Shown here: one piece after another, positions 1 through 8,237 of the stretch | Position numbering within the stretch: the stretch's first letter is position 1 | How the letters are laid out: the number at the start of each line of letters is the position of its first letter | DNA from: Bacteroidota bacterium | Lineage (GTDB): Bacteria > Bacteroidota > Bacteroidia > JABDFU01 | Length of the DNA stretch: 43,990 nt | Reading direction: 5' to 3' | NCBI GenBank assembly: GCA_013286655.1 | Contig: JABDFG010000012.1 | Span: forward strand, 1 to 43,990 | The notes under the pieces: generated by a model | The model's input: only the letters and a program-made list of their open reading frames with translations | Databases searched by the model: none | What the model was told of the DNA's origin: nothing | Made by a program: the position numbers and the translations under genes

Positions 1-712
1 CTTGCACCTTTACCTGTCTGGCATACTCAATAATTCCCCCGTATAATTGATTCACGTCACTAAAGCCATAATGCTTCAGGTAGGCACTGGCTTTTTCGCA
101 ACGGATCCCTCCGGTACAATACAACAGCACCTTCTGATCTTTTTTATCCTTCAGCATATCCACCACCAGGGGCAGTTCGTCCCGGAAAGTATCAGCAGGT
201 GGCCTTACAGCACCCTCAAAATGTCCGATTTCACTTTCATAATGATTGCGCATATCCACTACAACCGTATCAGGGTTATCCATGGCCTTGTTAAACTCAT
301 CCGCCGTTAAATGGTTGCCGACATTCGTAACATCAAAGTCATCCTCCGAAAGTCCATCCGCAACAATTTTGGTGCGGATCTTAACAGACAGTTTGTAAAA
401 AGACTTCCCATCATCATCCACCGCAATCTTAAGCGGCACATTATTAAAGTCCCGATGTCCATTTAGTTTTTCCCTGAAAAGATCCCAATTAACTTCCGGT
501 ACACTCATTTGAGCATTAATACCTTCCCTCGCAACATAGATCCGTCCCAATACATTCAGCTCCTTCCACTCTTGATAAAGTTCGTCCCGTGTAGCAGCAG
601 GATCTGAAATAATAACATAACGGTAAAAGGAAACAGTAATACGTTTAATACCTTCTTCCTGTAAACGTTTTTTTAGAACGTTTTTGTCAACCCTGTTGTG
701 TAAGAGTGCCAT
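1..712 (-). CDS. trhO: tRNA uridine(34) hydroxylase TrhO (YceA family), 5' part
   Basis: This gene runs off the left edge, so only its first 237 codons are present; the family is usually about 320-350 residues. The protein begins [15 protein letters not shown] at 712. It has an N-terminal YceA-type domain followed by a rhodanese domain. The signature [10 protein letters not shown], with the catalytic-loop cysteine, is visible near residue 210. Known role: TrhO/YceA proteins hydroxylate U34 of certain tRNAs to 5-hydroxyuridine using molecular oxygen, in the cytoplasm. It is divergent from the threonine dehydrogenase gene across a 71-base gap. A TAAATTTG octamer sits only five bases before the ATG on this strand, which would make the mRNA nearly leaderless if it is the promoter. 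The family assignment is secure. Confidence 0.93.
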   Translation of the reverse strand, partial: MALLHNRVDKNVLKKRLQEEGIKRITVSFYRYVIISDPAATRDELYQEWKELNVLGRIYVAREGINAQMSVPEVNWDLFREKLNGHRDFNNVPLKIAVDDDGKSFYKLSVKIRTKIVADGLSEDDFDVTNVGNHLTADEFNKAMDNPDTVVVDMRNHYESEIGHFEGAVRPPADTFRDELPLVVDMLKDKKDQKVLLYCTGGIRCEKASAYLKHYGFSDVNQLYGGIIEYARQVKVQ

Positions 713-717
713 GGAGA

Positions 718-725
718 CAAATTTA
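718..725 (-). promoter_or_regulatory. possible -7 box of trhO
   Basis: The minus strand reads TAAATTTG here, matching the Bacteroidota -7 consensus TAnnTTTG. It lies five bases before the trhO ATG, so transcription would begin at or next to the start codon. I see no convincing TTTG -33 element, so the call is weak. Confidence 0.25.
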
Positions 726-739
726 CACAGATATTTAGT

Positions 740-747
740 TACTTTTG
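740..747 (+). promoter_or_regulatory. possible -7 box of the threonine dehydrogenase gene
   Basis: The plus strand reads TACTTTTG, an exact match to TAnnTTTG, 36 bases before the ATG at 784. This would leave a leader of about 30 bases. No clear -33 TTTG is visible at the usual distance. Confidence 0.35.
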
Positions 748-783
748 CCTGATTCATAACCAGTTTTCGTAAAATTTCGTTGT

Positions 784-1737
784 ATGCATAGGCAGGAAAA
801 GATATTGGTAATAGGCTCACAAGGCCAGATCGGGACAGAATTAGTAGAACGTTTACGGGAAATTTACGGAGCTGAAAATGTGGTAGCTGCGGACGTCAAA
901 GAAATTCCCAAAGATCAGCAATCAGGGATCTACGAAACCCTGGATATACTCAATGCCAAACGGCTCCATGAAATAGTAAAAACACACGCGATAAAAGAAG
1001 TATACCTGCTTGCGGCCCTACTTTCCGCAACAGCTGAAAAAGACCCTCCCTTCGCCTGGGACCTCAATATGAACGGGCTTTTCAACGTATTGAACATGGC
1101 AAAAGAAGGAATTCTTTCAAAAGTCTATTGGCCCAGTTCCATAGCTGTTTTCGGGCCGACAACACCCAAAAAGAATACGCCGCAGTACACAATTATGGAA
1201 CCTAGTACAGTCTATGGAATCAGCAAGCAAGCCGGAGAACGCTGGTGCGAATATTATGTCAATAAATTCAATATTGACGTAAGAAGCTTGCGTTATCCAG
1301 GACTAATAGGTTGGAAGTCAGCACCTGGAGGAGGAACAACGGATTATGCAGTTCACATTTTCCATGAAGCCTTAAAAACAGGAACATACGAGTGCTTTCT
1401 GTCGGAAAACACCGCATTACCCATGATGTATATGCCGGATGCAATCAAAGCCACGGTGGACATCATGCAAGCCGAAAGTGCCAAAATAAAGATCCGATCA
1501 AGTTATAACCTGGCAGGTTTCAGCTTTTCCCCAAAAGAAATAGGACTTGAGATCCGGAAACATATCCCCGACTTTAAAATCACCTATAAATCCGATTTCA
1601 GACAATCCATAGCCGACAGTTGGCCCCAAAGTATAGATGATTCCCAAACACAGATCGACTGGGGCTGGAAACCGGGTTTCGGACTACCCGAAATGACCGC
1701 TGATATGCTGTTGAATCTTCGAAATCAAAAAAAATAA
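784..1737 (+). CDS. L-threonine 3-dehydrogenase, short-chain (SDR/epimerase-like) type
   Basis: This 317-residue protein is an extended SDR enzyme. The Rossmann motif GSQGQIG lies near residue 12, and the catalytic Tyr144-x3-Lys148 pair occurs in VYGISK, preceded by a serine in WPSSIAVFG. The stretches [10 protein letters not shown] and the GGGTTDYAV segment are characteristic of the bacterial SDR-type threonine dehydrogenases rather than of UDP-glucose epimerases. Known role: NAD-dependent oxidation of L-threonine to 2-amino-3-ketobutyrate, which a CoA ligase or spontaneous decarboxylation then converts. The cytoplasmic enzyme begins a plus-strand run that continues through cysS and polA. 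The CoA-ligase partner (kbl) is not in the window. A sugar-nucleotide epimerase is the main alternative but fits less well. Confidence 0.87.
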   Translation: MHRQEKILVIGSQGQIGTELVERLREIYGAENVVAADVKEIPKDQQSGIYETLDILNAKRLHEIVKTHAIKEVYLLAALLSATAEKDPPFAWDLNMNGLFNVLNMAKEGILSKVYWPSSIAVFGPTTPKKNTPQYTIMEPSTVYGISKQAGERWCEYYVNKFNIDVRSLRYPGLIGWKSAPGGGTTDYAVHIFHEALKTGTYECFLSENTALPMMYMPDAIKATVDIMQAESAKIKIRSSYNLAGFSFSPKEIGLEIRKHIPDFKITYKSDFRQSIADSWPQSIDDSQTQIDWGWKPGFGLPEMTADMLLNLRNQKK

Positions 1738-1796
1738 AAAGAGCAACTTTTTAGAACTAAATGCGTATAATTGCATTGAAATTGAAAGCGTTATTA

Positions 1797-2705
1797 ATGA
1801 AGAAATTAGCTTTTATATTCTTGTTTTTTGTCTGCAATGCCGTAGTTTTCGCTCAGTCGAATGATTCGATTAACAAAACAGATGCAGAAGGCAAAAGGCA
1901 GGGGCGTTGGATTGTTACGAATAAACTCATGAAACCCCCTTTACCCGAATACACAGATGATCAGAAGGTGGAAGAGGGCCGTTACCTGGACGGGAAGAAA
2001 ATAGGTATCTGGACTGCCTGGTATCCAAGCGGTATAATGAAAAACAGGATCACATTCGAAGCTGGAAGACCCTTTGGGAAAGCCATCATGTACCATGAAA
2101 ATGGAAAAGTGGCAGAAGAGGGCTTATGGAGAAATAGCCGTTGGGTAGGCGACTATAAACTCTATTACGACAATGGAGAGGTTCAGCATGAATTTAAGTT
2201 TAATACCACTGGAAAGCGCGAAGGCAAACAGGTTTATTACGCTGAAAACGGTCAAAAGATCATTGAAGGCGAGATGAAGGATGGAAAAGAAACCGGCGTT
2301 TGGAATGAATGGTATGACAATGGAGACAAACGATCTGAAAAAGCATTTAACGATGGAAATATTGATCCGGCTAATACACACGAGTACGAACCCAAGAAAC
2401 CAATCGTTTCCAAACCGGCTGCGGAACCCGAACCCGAACCGGCAGGCCCTAAAGGAAAATCAATTACAAATGTAGTCGCGGGAGAGGTTCCGAATGCCCC
2501 CAAAGAAGCAGCCAAACCATTTACCGGTGAAGGACCAGCAAAGCTGTTCAGGGCGGATAAACAAATTTCAAAAGACGGAGATTTTCACAAGTATAAGCTG
2601 ATCAACGGTAAAGTATACAATTACAATTCAGATGGTATATTGGAGCGCATAGCGGTATACCAGGACGGCAAATACATTGGAGACGCACCCCTTCCCACAG
2701 AGTAA
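1797..2705 (+). CDS. exported MORN-like (YwqK-type) repeat protein
   Basis: The frame is open from 1761, but I place the start at 1797 because that methionine begins a classic signal peptide (MKKLAFIFLFFVCNAVVFAQ). This gives 302 residues. After cleavage at about residue 20 there are at least five 20-25 residue repeats carrying WYPSG, YHENG, YYDNG, YYAENG and WYDNG. These are typical of the MORN / YwqK-family antitoxin-repeat fold common in Bacteroidota exported proteins. A Pro/Glu/Lys-rich linker follows at about residues 195-245, then a last segment with another repeat-like NSDG unit. No enzymatic residues are recognisable. It lies 59 bases after the dehydrogenase gene and only 8 bases before cysS, so it is probably co-transcribed. 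Its function is unknown, and an antitoxin role should not be inferred from the family name. Confidence 0.75.
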   Translation: MKKLAFIFLFFVCNAVVFAQSNDSINKTDAEGKRQGRWIVTNKLMKPPLPEYTDDQKVEEGRYLDGKKIGIWTAWYPSGIMKNRITFEAGRPFGKAIMYHENGKVAEEGLWRNSRWVGDYKLYYDNGEVQHEFKFNTTGKREGKQVYYAENGQKIIEGEMKDGKETGVWNEWYDNGDKRSEKAFNDGNIDPANTHEYEPKKPIVSKPAAEPEPEPAGPKGKSITNVVAGEVPNAPKEAAKPFTGEGPAKLFRADKQISKDGDFHKYKLINGKVYNYNSDGILERIAVYQDGKYIGDAPLPTE

Positions 2706-2713
2706 CAGAGTAA

Positions 2714-4183
2714 ATGGAGCCTCTGTTTTTATATAATACCCTTAGCCGCCAGAAAGAAAAATTTGATCCGATACAGCCACCTTTTGTAGGTATGTATGTT
2801 TGCGGACCAACCGTGTATAGTGATGTACACTTAGGAAATTGCAGGACATTTATCTCTTTCGACCTGATTTATCGTTACTTAATGCATGCCGGGTATAAGG
2901 TACGTTATGTTCGGAATATTACGGATGCGGGACACCTGGAAGGAGACAGAGACGAGGGAGAGGACAAGTTCGCAAAAAAAGCGAAACTGGAACAAGTGGA
3001 GCCAATGGAAATTGTTCAAAAATACAGCCTGGGCTTTCATGAGGTGATGGGTTTGTTCAATACCCTGGCGCCAAGTATAGAGCCAACTGCTACCGGTCAT
3101 ATTTCCGAACAGATAGAAATGACGAAAAAGATCATAGCCCAGGATTTCGCTTATGAGGTAAATGGGACAATCTATTTTGATGTGCAAAAATATTGCGAAA
3201 AAAATAATTACGGCGCCCTTTCCAATCGTAACCTGGACGATTTGTTGACGAATACACGAGAGTTAAGTGGGCAAGGCGACAAAAAAGGTCGCCTCGATTT
3301 TGCACTTTGGATAAAAGCGAAACCCGAGCACCTGATGCGTTGGCCCTCCCCCTGGGGATGGGGGTTTCCGGGATGGCACATCGAATGTTCAGCTATGAGC
3401 ATGAAATATTTAGGAGAACGATTCGACATACACGGAGGGGGGATGGATCTGATAGCAACACATCACTCCAACGAACTTGCGCAATCCGTTGCCTGCAATC
3501 ATACCGAGCCTGTCAAATACTGGATGCACACCAATATGCTGACCGTTAACGGAGCCCGTATGTCAAAAACGGCGGGGAATGGATTTCTGCCTCATGAATT
3601 ATTTACCGGAAAACACCCGCTGCTCGAAAGAGGCTATTCTCCAATGGTTGTGAAATTTTTTATGATGCAAACACATTACCGCAGTACACTTGACTTTTCG
3701 AATGAAGCATTGAGTGCGTCCGAAAAGGGATTTACGCGCTTAATGAGCGCAGTGAAATTAATGGATAATTTAAAGAGCTCTGATACCTCTTCTTTTAGCC
3801 TGGAAGAACTTAAGAAGAAATGTTACCAGGCCATGAACGATGATTTTAACAGTCCGGTCTTAATAGCCCATCTTTTTGATGGAGTTCGTTTAATCAATTC
3901 AATTAATGACGGTACCGCAACTATTTCTGCCAGCGATCTTCAGGAGCTGAAAAAACTTTACCAGGCTTTTTTGTACGACGTTCTGGGTTTGAAGGAGGAA
4001 AAATCCTTAGGAGGAAGCAATGAACTTGCTGCAGACCTGATGAATTTAGTATTGAACATCCGGAAGGAAATTCGTTCAAAAAAAGACTTTACAACTTCCG
4101 ATCTGATCCGTGACGAATTGAAAAAGATAAACATAGTCATTAAAGACACCAAGGACGGAGCCGTTTGGGAACATTCCGTTTAG
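2714..4183 (+). CDS. cysS: cysteine--tRNA ligase
   Basis: This class I aminoacyl-tRNA synthetase has 489 residues, within the normal range. It charges tRNA-Cys with cysteine in the cytoplasm. The zinc-ligand cysteine is C30 in YVCGPTVY, the HIGH-type motif is H39-LGN, and the HIECSAMS stretch supplies another zinc ligand. The KMSKS-type loop is R282-MSKT followed by AGN. The C-terminal part has the helical DALR-like region and ends ELKKINIVIKDTKDGAVWE, which is typical of the family. The gene begins 8 bases after the MORN-like gene, and polA follows after 25 bases, consistent with one transcript. Assignment is secure. Confidence 0.97.
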   Translation: MEPLFLYNTLSRQKEKFDPIQPPFVGMYVCGPTVYSDVHLGNCRTFISFDLIYRYLMHAGYKVRYVRNITDAGHLEGDRDEGEDKFAKKAKLEQVEPMEIVQKYSLGFHEVMGLFNTLAPSIEPTATGHISEQIEMTKKIIAQDFAYEVNGTIYFDVQKYCEKNNYGALSNRNLDDLLTNTRELSGQGDKKGRLDFALWIKAKPEHLMRWPSPWGWGFPGWHIECSAMSMKYLGERFDIHGGGMDLIATHHSNELAQSVACNHTEPVKYWMHTNMLTVNGARMSKTAGNGFLPHELFTGKHPLLERGYSPMVVKFFMMQTHYRSTLDFSNEALSASEKGFTRLMSAVKLMDNLKSSDTSSFSLEELKKKCYQAMNDDFNSPVLIAHLFDGVRLINSINDGTATISASDLQELKKLYQAFLYDVLGLKEEKSLGGSNELAADLMNLVLNIRKEIRSKKDFTTSDLIRDELKKINIVIKDTKDGAVWEHSV

Positions 4184-4208
4184 AAACCCCCGCTTAAAAA
4201 TTTACAGT

Positions 4209-7085
4209 TTGGAAAACAAAAAAAAACTCTTCTTATTAGATGCGATGGCGCTTGTTTATCGCGCCTATTTCGCGTTTAGCAATAACCACCGCGTTAATTC
4301 CAAAGGCCTGAATACCTCGGCGATTTTTGGCTTTACCAACACCTTACTGGAAATATTAAAAAAAGAAAACCCAAGTCACATCGCAGTCGTATTTGATACA
4401 GCAGCCCCGACTTTCCGGCATGTGGAATTCGAAGCCTATAAAGCACATCGGGAAGAAATGCCGGAAGACCTATCCAAAGCCATTCCCTACATCTATCGTT
4501 TAATCGAAGGTTTTAATATTCCGGTAATAGCCATCGATGGTTTTGAAGCAGATGATGTGATCGGCACCCTGGCGAAAAAAGCTGAACAAAAAGGTTTTGT
4601 TACCTATATGATGACTCCGGATAAAGATTACGGGCAATTAGTATCCGAGACCATATTCATTTACAAACCGGCCCGTCTTGGAAACGGAGCCGAAATAGTG
4701 GGTGTCCCCGAAATCCTGAAAAAATGGGATATCCAGCGCATCGATCAGCTGGTAGATATTTTAGGTTTGATGGGCGATACAGCTGACAATATTCCCGGAA
4801 TACCCGGAGTAGGCGAAAAGACAGCTATACAGCTGATAAAAGACTTTGATACCGTTGAAAATTTATTGAAGAGCACGGACAAACTAAAAGGTAAACTAAA
4901 AGAAAAAGTAGAACAACATGCCGACAAAGCCATCCAGTCAAAACGGCTCGCCACCATTATTTGCGATGTACCGGTTGAATTGGATGAAAAAGCATTGGAA
5001 CGAAAAGAAGTACACAAAGAAATCCTGAAAGAATTATTCACAGAATTAGAATTCAGACGTTTAGCAGAACAGGTTTTAGGAGAAAGCATCATTGTTTCGG
5101 AAGCAGTAGCAGCTTTACCCGAAAGTGCACAATTTAAAAAAGCACAAAAAGCCGGACAAGTAGACTTGTTTGCCCAGGAAGCAGTACTAAGCTCTCAGGA
5201 TCCTATCCCTTTGGATGCTATTCAAAATTCGCTAATTGACGAATCGGCTAATTCCCTAATTACCCCGGCATATCAAACAATCAAGGACATTTCCCACCAA
5301 TATCATTTAGTTGACACAGCTGAAAAACGCAGACAACTGATTGATGACTTAAGCCGGCAAAAAATAATCTGTTTTGATACGGAAACAACCGGCATAGATG
5401 CAAACAATGCGGAATTAGTCGGAATGTCCTTCTCCTGGAAAATCCGCGAAGCCTATTATGTAGTGATACCTGCAAATTTCAAAGAAGCCCAGGAGATAGT
5501 CGATGAGTTTAAACCCTTGTTTGCAAACAAAGGAATTACTAAAACAGGTCAGAACATTAAATATGATATGTCTATCCTTCGCTGGTATGGAGTAGAAGTG
5601 GAGGGGCCTTTATTTGACACGATGGTTGCTCATTTCCTGATCCAGCCGGAAATGCGCCATAACATGAATGTATTGGCGGAATCCTATTTGAATTATTCTC
5701 CGGTATCCATTGAAACACTGATTGGAAAAAAAGGCAAGGAGCAATTAAGCATGCGGGATGTACCTCTTGAACAGTTGCTGGAATATGCAGCGGAAGATGC
5801 AGATGTAACCCTGCAGCTCAAAGAAAAGTTTGAGCCCATGCTGAAGGAAACAAATACCACTAAGTTATTCGAAGAAGTAGAACTTCCCTTAATTCCGGTT
5901 TTATCAGCCATGGAAGCCGAAGGAATTCGTTTAGACATCAACACCCTGAAACAAATTTCAACAGAACTGGAAAAGGACATTGCGAATGTAGAACAGAACA
6001 TTCAGCAATTTGCCGGCGCACCGTTTAATGTCTCCTCCCCCAAGCAAGTAGGCGAAATATTATTCGAGGTGCTTAAAATTATGGAGAAGCCCAAGAAGAC
6101 AAAAACCGGGCAATATGCCACGGGCGAAGATGTATTGGCAAAGCTGGTGAACAAACACGATATTGTTGGAAAAATATTGGATTACCGGGAACTGGTAAAA
6201 TTGAAAAACACCTATGTTGATTCCTTACCCTTATTGGTCAACCCACGTACCGGACGTATCCATACCAGTTATAACCAGGTGGTAGCAGTAACGGGCCGTT
6301 TGAGTTCGGACAATCCAAACCTTCAGAACATACCCATACGAACCGAACGGGGAAGAGAGATCCGCAAAGCATTTATACCACGTTCAGAACAGTTTGTTTT
6401 ATTATCAGCAGATTACTCTCAGATTGAGCTTCGGATTATGGCCGAGCTCAGTAAAGATCCGGCAATGACAGAAGCCTTTAATGCAGGACAAGACATTCAC
6501 ACCGCTACTGCAGCAAAAGTATATGCAGTGGATCTGGAAGCAGTAACAGGCGATATGCGGAGAAATGCCAAAATGGTCAACTTTGGAATTATTTATGGGA
6601 TCTCAGCTTTCGGTCTGGCCGAACGTTTGAACATTCCCCGGAAAGAAGCCGCCACTATTATCGAAAACTATTTCCAAAAGTACCCTCAGGTAAAAGAATA
6701 CATGGACAGCAGCATCGAAAATGCGCGAAGCAAAGGCTATGTCGAAACGATCCTTGGCCGCAGACGCTACCTGCGGGACATCAATTCAAACAACGCGACG
6801 GTCCGTGGTTATGCTGAGCGAAATGCCATCAATGCCCCTATACAAGGCTCCGCAGCCGATATGATCAAGGTGGCTATGATTCATATTCACAAAGACTTTA
6901 CTGCTAAAAAGCTGAAATCGAAAATGTTGTTGCAGGTACATGATGAATTGGTATTCGATCTTCACAAAGAGGAGATCGATCTTGTTAAACCAATTATAGA
7001 ACACCGCATGAAAACGGCTTTAGCTATGTCTGTTCCAATCGAAGTCAGTATGGGAACCGGGAACAACTGGTTAGAAGCTCATTAA
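4209..7085 (+). CDS. polA: DNA polymerase I with all three catalytic domains
   Basis: This 958-residue protein replicates short gaps and removes RNA primers. The N-terminal 5'-3' exonuclease domain covers about residues 5-290 (FLLDAMALVYRAYFAF, then DGFEADDVIGTLA). The 3'-5' exonuclease domain spans about 370-555 and keeps its acidic residues in D390-T-E392, NIKYDMSIL and YAAEDADVTL, so proofreading looks intact, unlike in many polA proteins. The polymerase domain follows, with motif A at D735 (ADYSQIELR), the O-helix stretch RRNAKMVNFGIIYG and motif C at H911-D912-E. The start used is TTG at 4209, because it restores the usual N-terminus just before FLLDAMAL; the next ATG would cut into the nuclease core. 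It converges with gatC. Confidence 0.97.
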   Translation: MENKKKLFLLDAMALVYRAYFAFSNNHRVNSKGLNTSAIFGFTNTLLEILKKENPSHIAVVFDTAAPTFRHVEFEAYKAHREEMPEDLSKAIPYIYRLIEGFNIPVIAIDGFEADDVIGTLAKKAEQKGFVTYMMTPDKDYGQLVSETIFIYKPARLGNGAEIVGVPEILKKWDIQRIDQLVDILGLMGDTADNIPGIPGVGEKTAIQLIKDFDTVENLLKSTDKLKGKLKEKVEQHADKAIQSKRLATIICDVPVELDEKALERKEVHKEILKELFTELEFRRLAEQVLGESIIVSEAVAALPESAQFKKAQKAGQVDLFAQEAVLSSQDPIPLDAIQNSLIDESANSLITPAYQTIKDISHQYHLVDTAEKRRQLIDDLSRQKIICFDTETTGIDANNAELVGMSFSWKIREAYYVVIPANFKEAQEIVDEFKPLFANKGITKTGQNIKYDMSILRWYGVEVEGPLFDTMVAHFLIQPEMRHNMNVLAESYLNYSPVSIETLIGKKGKEQLSMRDVPLEQLLEYAAEDADVTLQLKEKFEPMLKETNTTKLFEEVELPLIPVLSAMEAEGIRLDINTLKQISTELEKDIANVEQNIQQFAGAPFNVSSPKQVGEILFEVLKIMEKPKKTKTGQYATGEDVLAKLVNKHDIVGKILDYRELVKLKNTYVDSLPLLVNPRTGRIHTSYNQVVAVTGRLSSDNPNLQNIPIRTERGREIRKAFIPRSEQFVLLSADYSQIELRIMAELSKDPAMTEAFNAGQDIHTATAAKVYAVDLEAVTGDMRRNAKMVNFGIIYGISAFGLAERLNIPRKEAATIIENYFQKYPQVKEYMDSSIENARSKGYVETILGRRRYLRDINSNNATVRGYAERNAINAPIQGSAADMIKVAMIHIHKDFTAKKLKSKMLLQVHDELVFDLHKEEIDLVKPIIEHRMKTALAMSVPIEVSMGTGNNWLEAH

Positions 7086-7093
7086 TTGTCAGA

Positions 7094-7116
7094 TGGCTAA
7101 TCAGCTAATTGGCTAA
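7094..7116. repeat. three degenerate TTAGCCA-type repeats at the polA/gatC junction
   Basis: The plus strand reads TGGCTAA, TCAGCTAA, TTGGCTAA in tandem, so the minus strand reads TTAGCCAA, TTAGCTGA, TTAGCCA. The unit overlaps the last three codons and stop of gatC. The same heptamer TTAGCCA opens a longer tandem at 35329. Function is unknown. Confidence 0.55.
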
Positions 7117-7404
7117 TTTGTTTTTAACTTTTGGCATTTTGAAATAATCCGAATCGTGCTTAGGCGCATTTTTAAGTGCTTCCTGCTGGGTAGTATCCTC
7201 TATTACTTCATCCTCCCGTAAAACGCTTACTTCATCGCTCATGTAAATAAGTGGCTCAACATTCGTAGTATCCAGTTCATTGAGTTTATCAACAAATGTC
7301 AGGATCCGGTTCAGGTCCTTTACGATAGCATCCTTGCCTTCCTTGTCAAATTCAAGCTTTGCAAGCTCTGCTAATTTATCAACTGTAGAATGATCTATTT
7401 TCAT
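7105..7404 (-). CDS. gatC: Asp/Glu-tRNA amidotransferase subunit C
   Basis: This 99-residue protein has the family pattern: the N-terminal helix KLAELAKLEF, then ILTFVDKLNELDTTNVEPL, the linker SDEVSVLREDEV and the C-terminal KNAPKHDSDYFKMPKV. GatC holds GatA and GatB together in the amidotransferase that converts Glu-tRNA(Gln) or Asp-tRNA(Asn) to the correct amidated form. gatA and gatB are not in this window, which is common in Bacteroidota. Its ATG overlaps the end of the upstream acyltransferase gene by four bases, so the two are translationally coupled. The last residues, LAN, are encoded by a short tandem repeat (see 7094-7116) and are probably not part of the conserved fold. Confidence 0.93.
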   Translation of the reverse strand: MKIDHSTVDKLAELAKLEFDKEGKDAIVKDLNRILTFVDKLNELDTTNVEPLIYMSDEVSVLREDEVIEDTTQQEALKNAPKHDSDYFKMPKVKNKLAN

Positions 7405-8162
7405 AGGAGTCCGGACGCAATCACATCCCTGGTTTTATTGAGCAAAGATACTAAATCTGCATCAGTATAACCCTTAGTATAAATAGGTTCATGAATGATG
7501 ACACTGGCGATCCCCGGCCGGCCGAAGGCCTTAAAAAATCCTCCATTTTGAAGAAGTTTCCAGTTATTGGTAAATGTTATCGGAACAACAGGTATTTGTT
7601 TATCAATAGCAAGTTTAAAAGCTCCGTTCTTAAACCGGCCCATAACTCCATCGGAAGCCAGTGTGCCTTCCGGAAACATAAACATACTGTGGCCTTTGTC
7701 AATTTCCTTACCAGCACGTAAGAAAGCCTGATGCGATCCAGTCCGGCTCTTGCGCTCCACAGCTATGTCCATTCCTTTTGTAAAAAACAATTTAAACAAG
7801 GGAGCTTTCAGTAATTCCGCTTTACCCATAAAAACAAAGTAATCGGGCAATAAAAGATAACTGATAACAATATCCAGGTAAGAAGTATGGTTGGAACAAT
7901 AAACACAAGGTTTCGTAACAGACCGGATGTTAGCTTTATCCTGTACGGAAACAAAAATGCCCGGCACAATAAGTATCCAGCGGGCCCAAAAACGCTTTAA
8001 TAACATTGCTTTAGGAAACCAAGCTTCATTTGACAGCAGGACGTAAAAAATCGGGTAGAGAACAAAAAGTCCCAGCAAAAAATTAAGCAGAAAAACAATT
8101 TTCCAGAGCGTACGTGGAATCAGGTACAAAAAATACATCAAGAGTTCAAATAAAGAAGACAC
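7401..8162 (-). CDS. 1-acyl-sn-glycerol-3-phosphate acyltransferase (PlsC-type)
   Basis: This 253-residue membrane-bound acyltransferase has a strongly hydrophobic N-terminus at about residues 5-45 (two helices). It carries the catalytic NHxxxxD motif in SNHTSYLDIV and the substrate-binding FPEGT box, which together define the LPLAT/PlsC family. Known role: acylation of lysophosphatidic acid to phosphatidic acid in phospholipid synthesis at the inner membrane. A second acyltransferase of this superfamily lies at 32988, but that one has a different motif context (glycine/ornithine-lipid type). The gene is followed directly by gatC with a four-base overlap. A 12-bp hairpin separates it from the upstream minus-strand gene, so it likely has its own promoter. 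Confidence 0.87.
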   Translation of the reverse strand: MSSLFELLMYFLYLIPRTLWKIVFLLNFLLGLFVLYPIFYVLLSNEAWFPKAMLLKRFWARWILIVPGIFVSVQDKANIRSVTKPCVYCSNHTSYLDIVISYLLLPDYFVFMGKAELLKAPLFKLFFTKGMDIAVERKSRTGSHQAFLRAGKEIDKGHSMFMFPEGTLASDGVMGRFKNGAFKLAIDKQIPVVPITFTNNWKLLQNGGFFKAFGRPGIASVIIHEPIYTKGYTDADLVSLLNKTRDVIASGLL

Positions 8163-8181
8163 AAGGTAGATTAAAAAACAT

Positions 8182-8213
8182 AAAAAAGCCAGTTGTTCAA
8201 TACTGGCTTTTTT
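8182..8213 (-). terminator. rho-independent terminator of the 596-aa cargo gene
   Basis: A perfect 12-bp stem (AAAAAAGCCAGT pairing with ACTGGCTTTTTT, 8-base loop) lies 25 bases past the stop codon of the minus-strand gene 8238-10028. Both arms end in A/T runs, so it could work on either strand. The minus-strand use is the relevant one here because it isolates the cargo gene from the downstream acyltransferase. Confidence 0.85.
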
Positions 8214-8237
8214 AAATCGATTTTTTAAATAAAAGTT

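Noticed and set aside
1797-2705. Toxin-antitoxin system suggested by the YwqK-type repeats
   Set aside because: The protein is exported (signal peptide), no toxin gene adjoins it, and the family name alone is not evidence.
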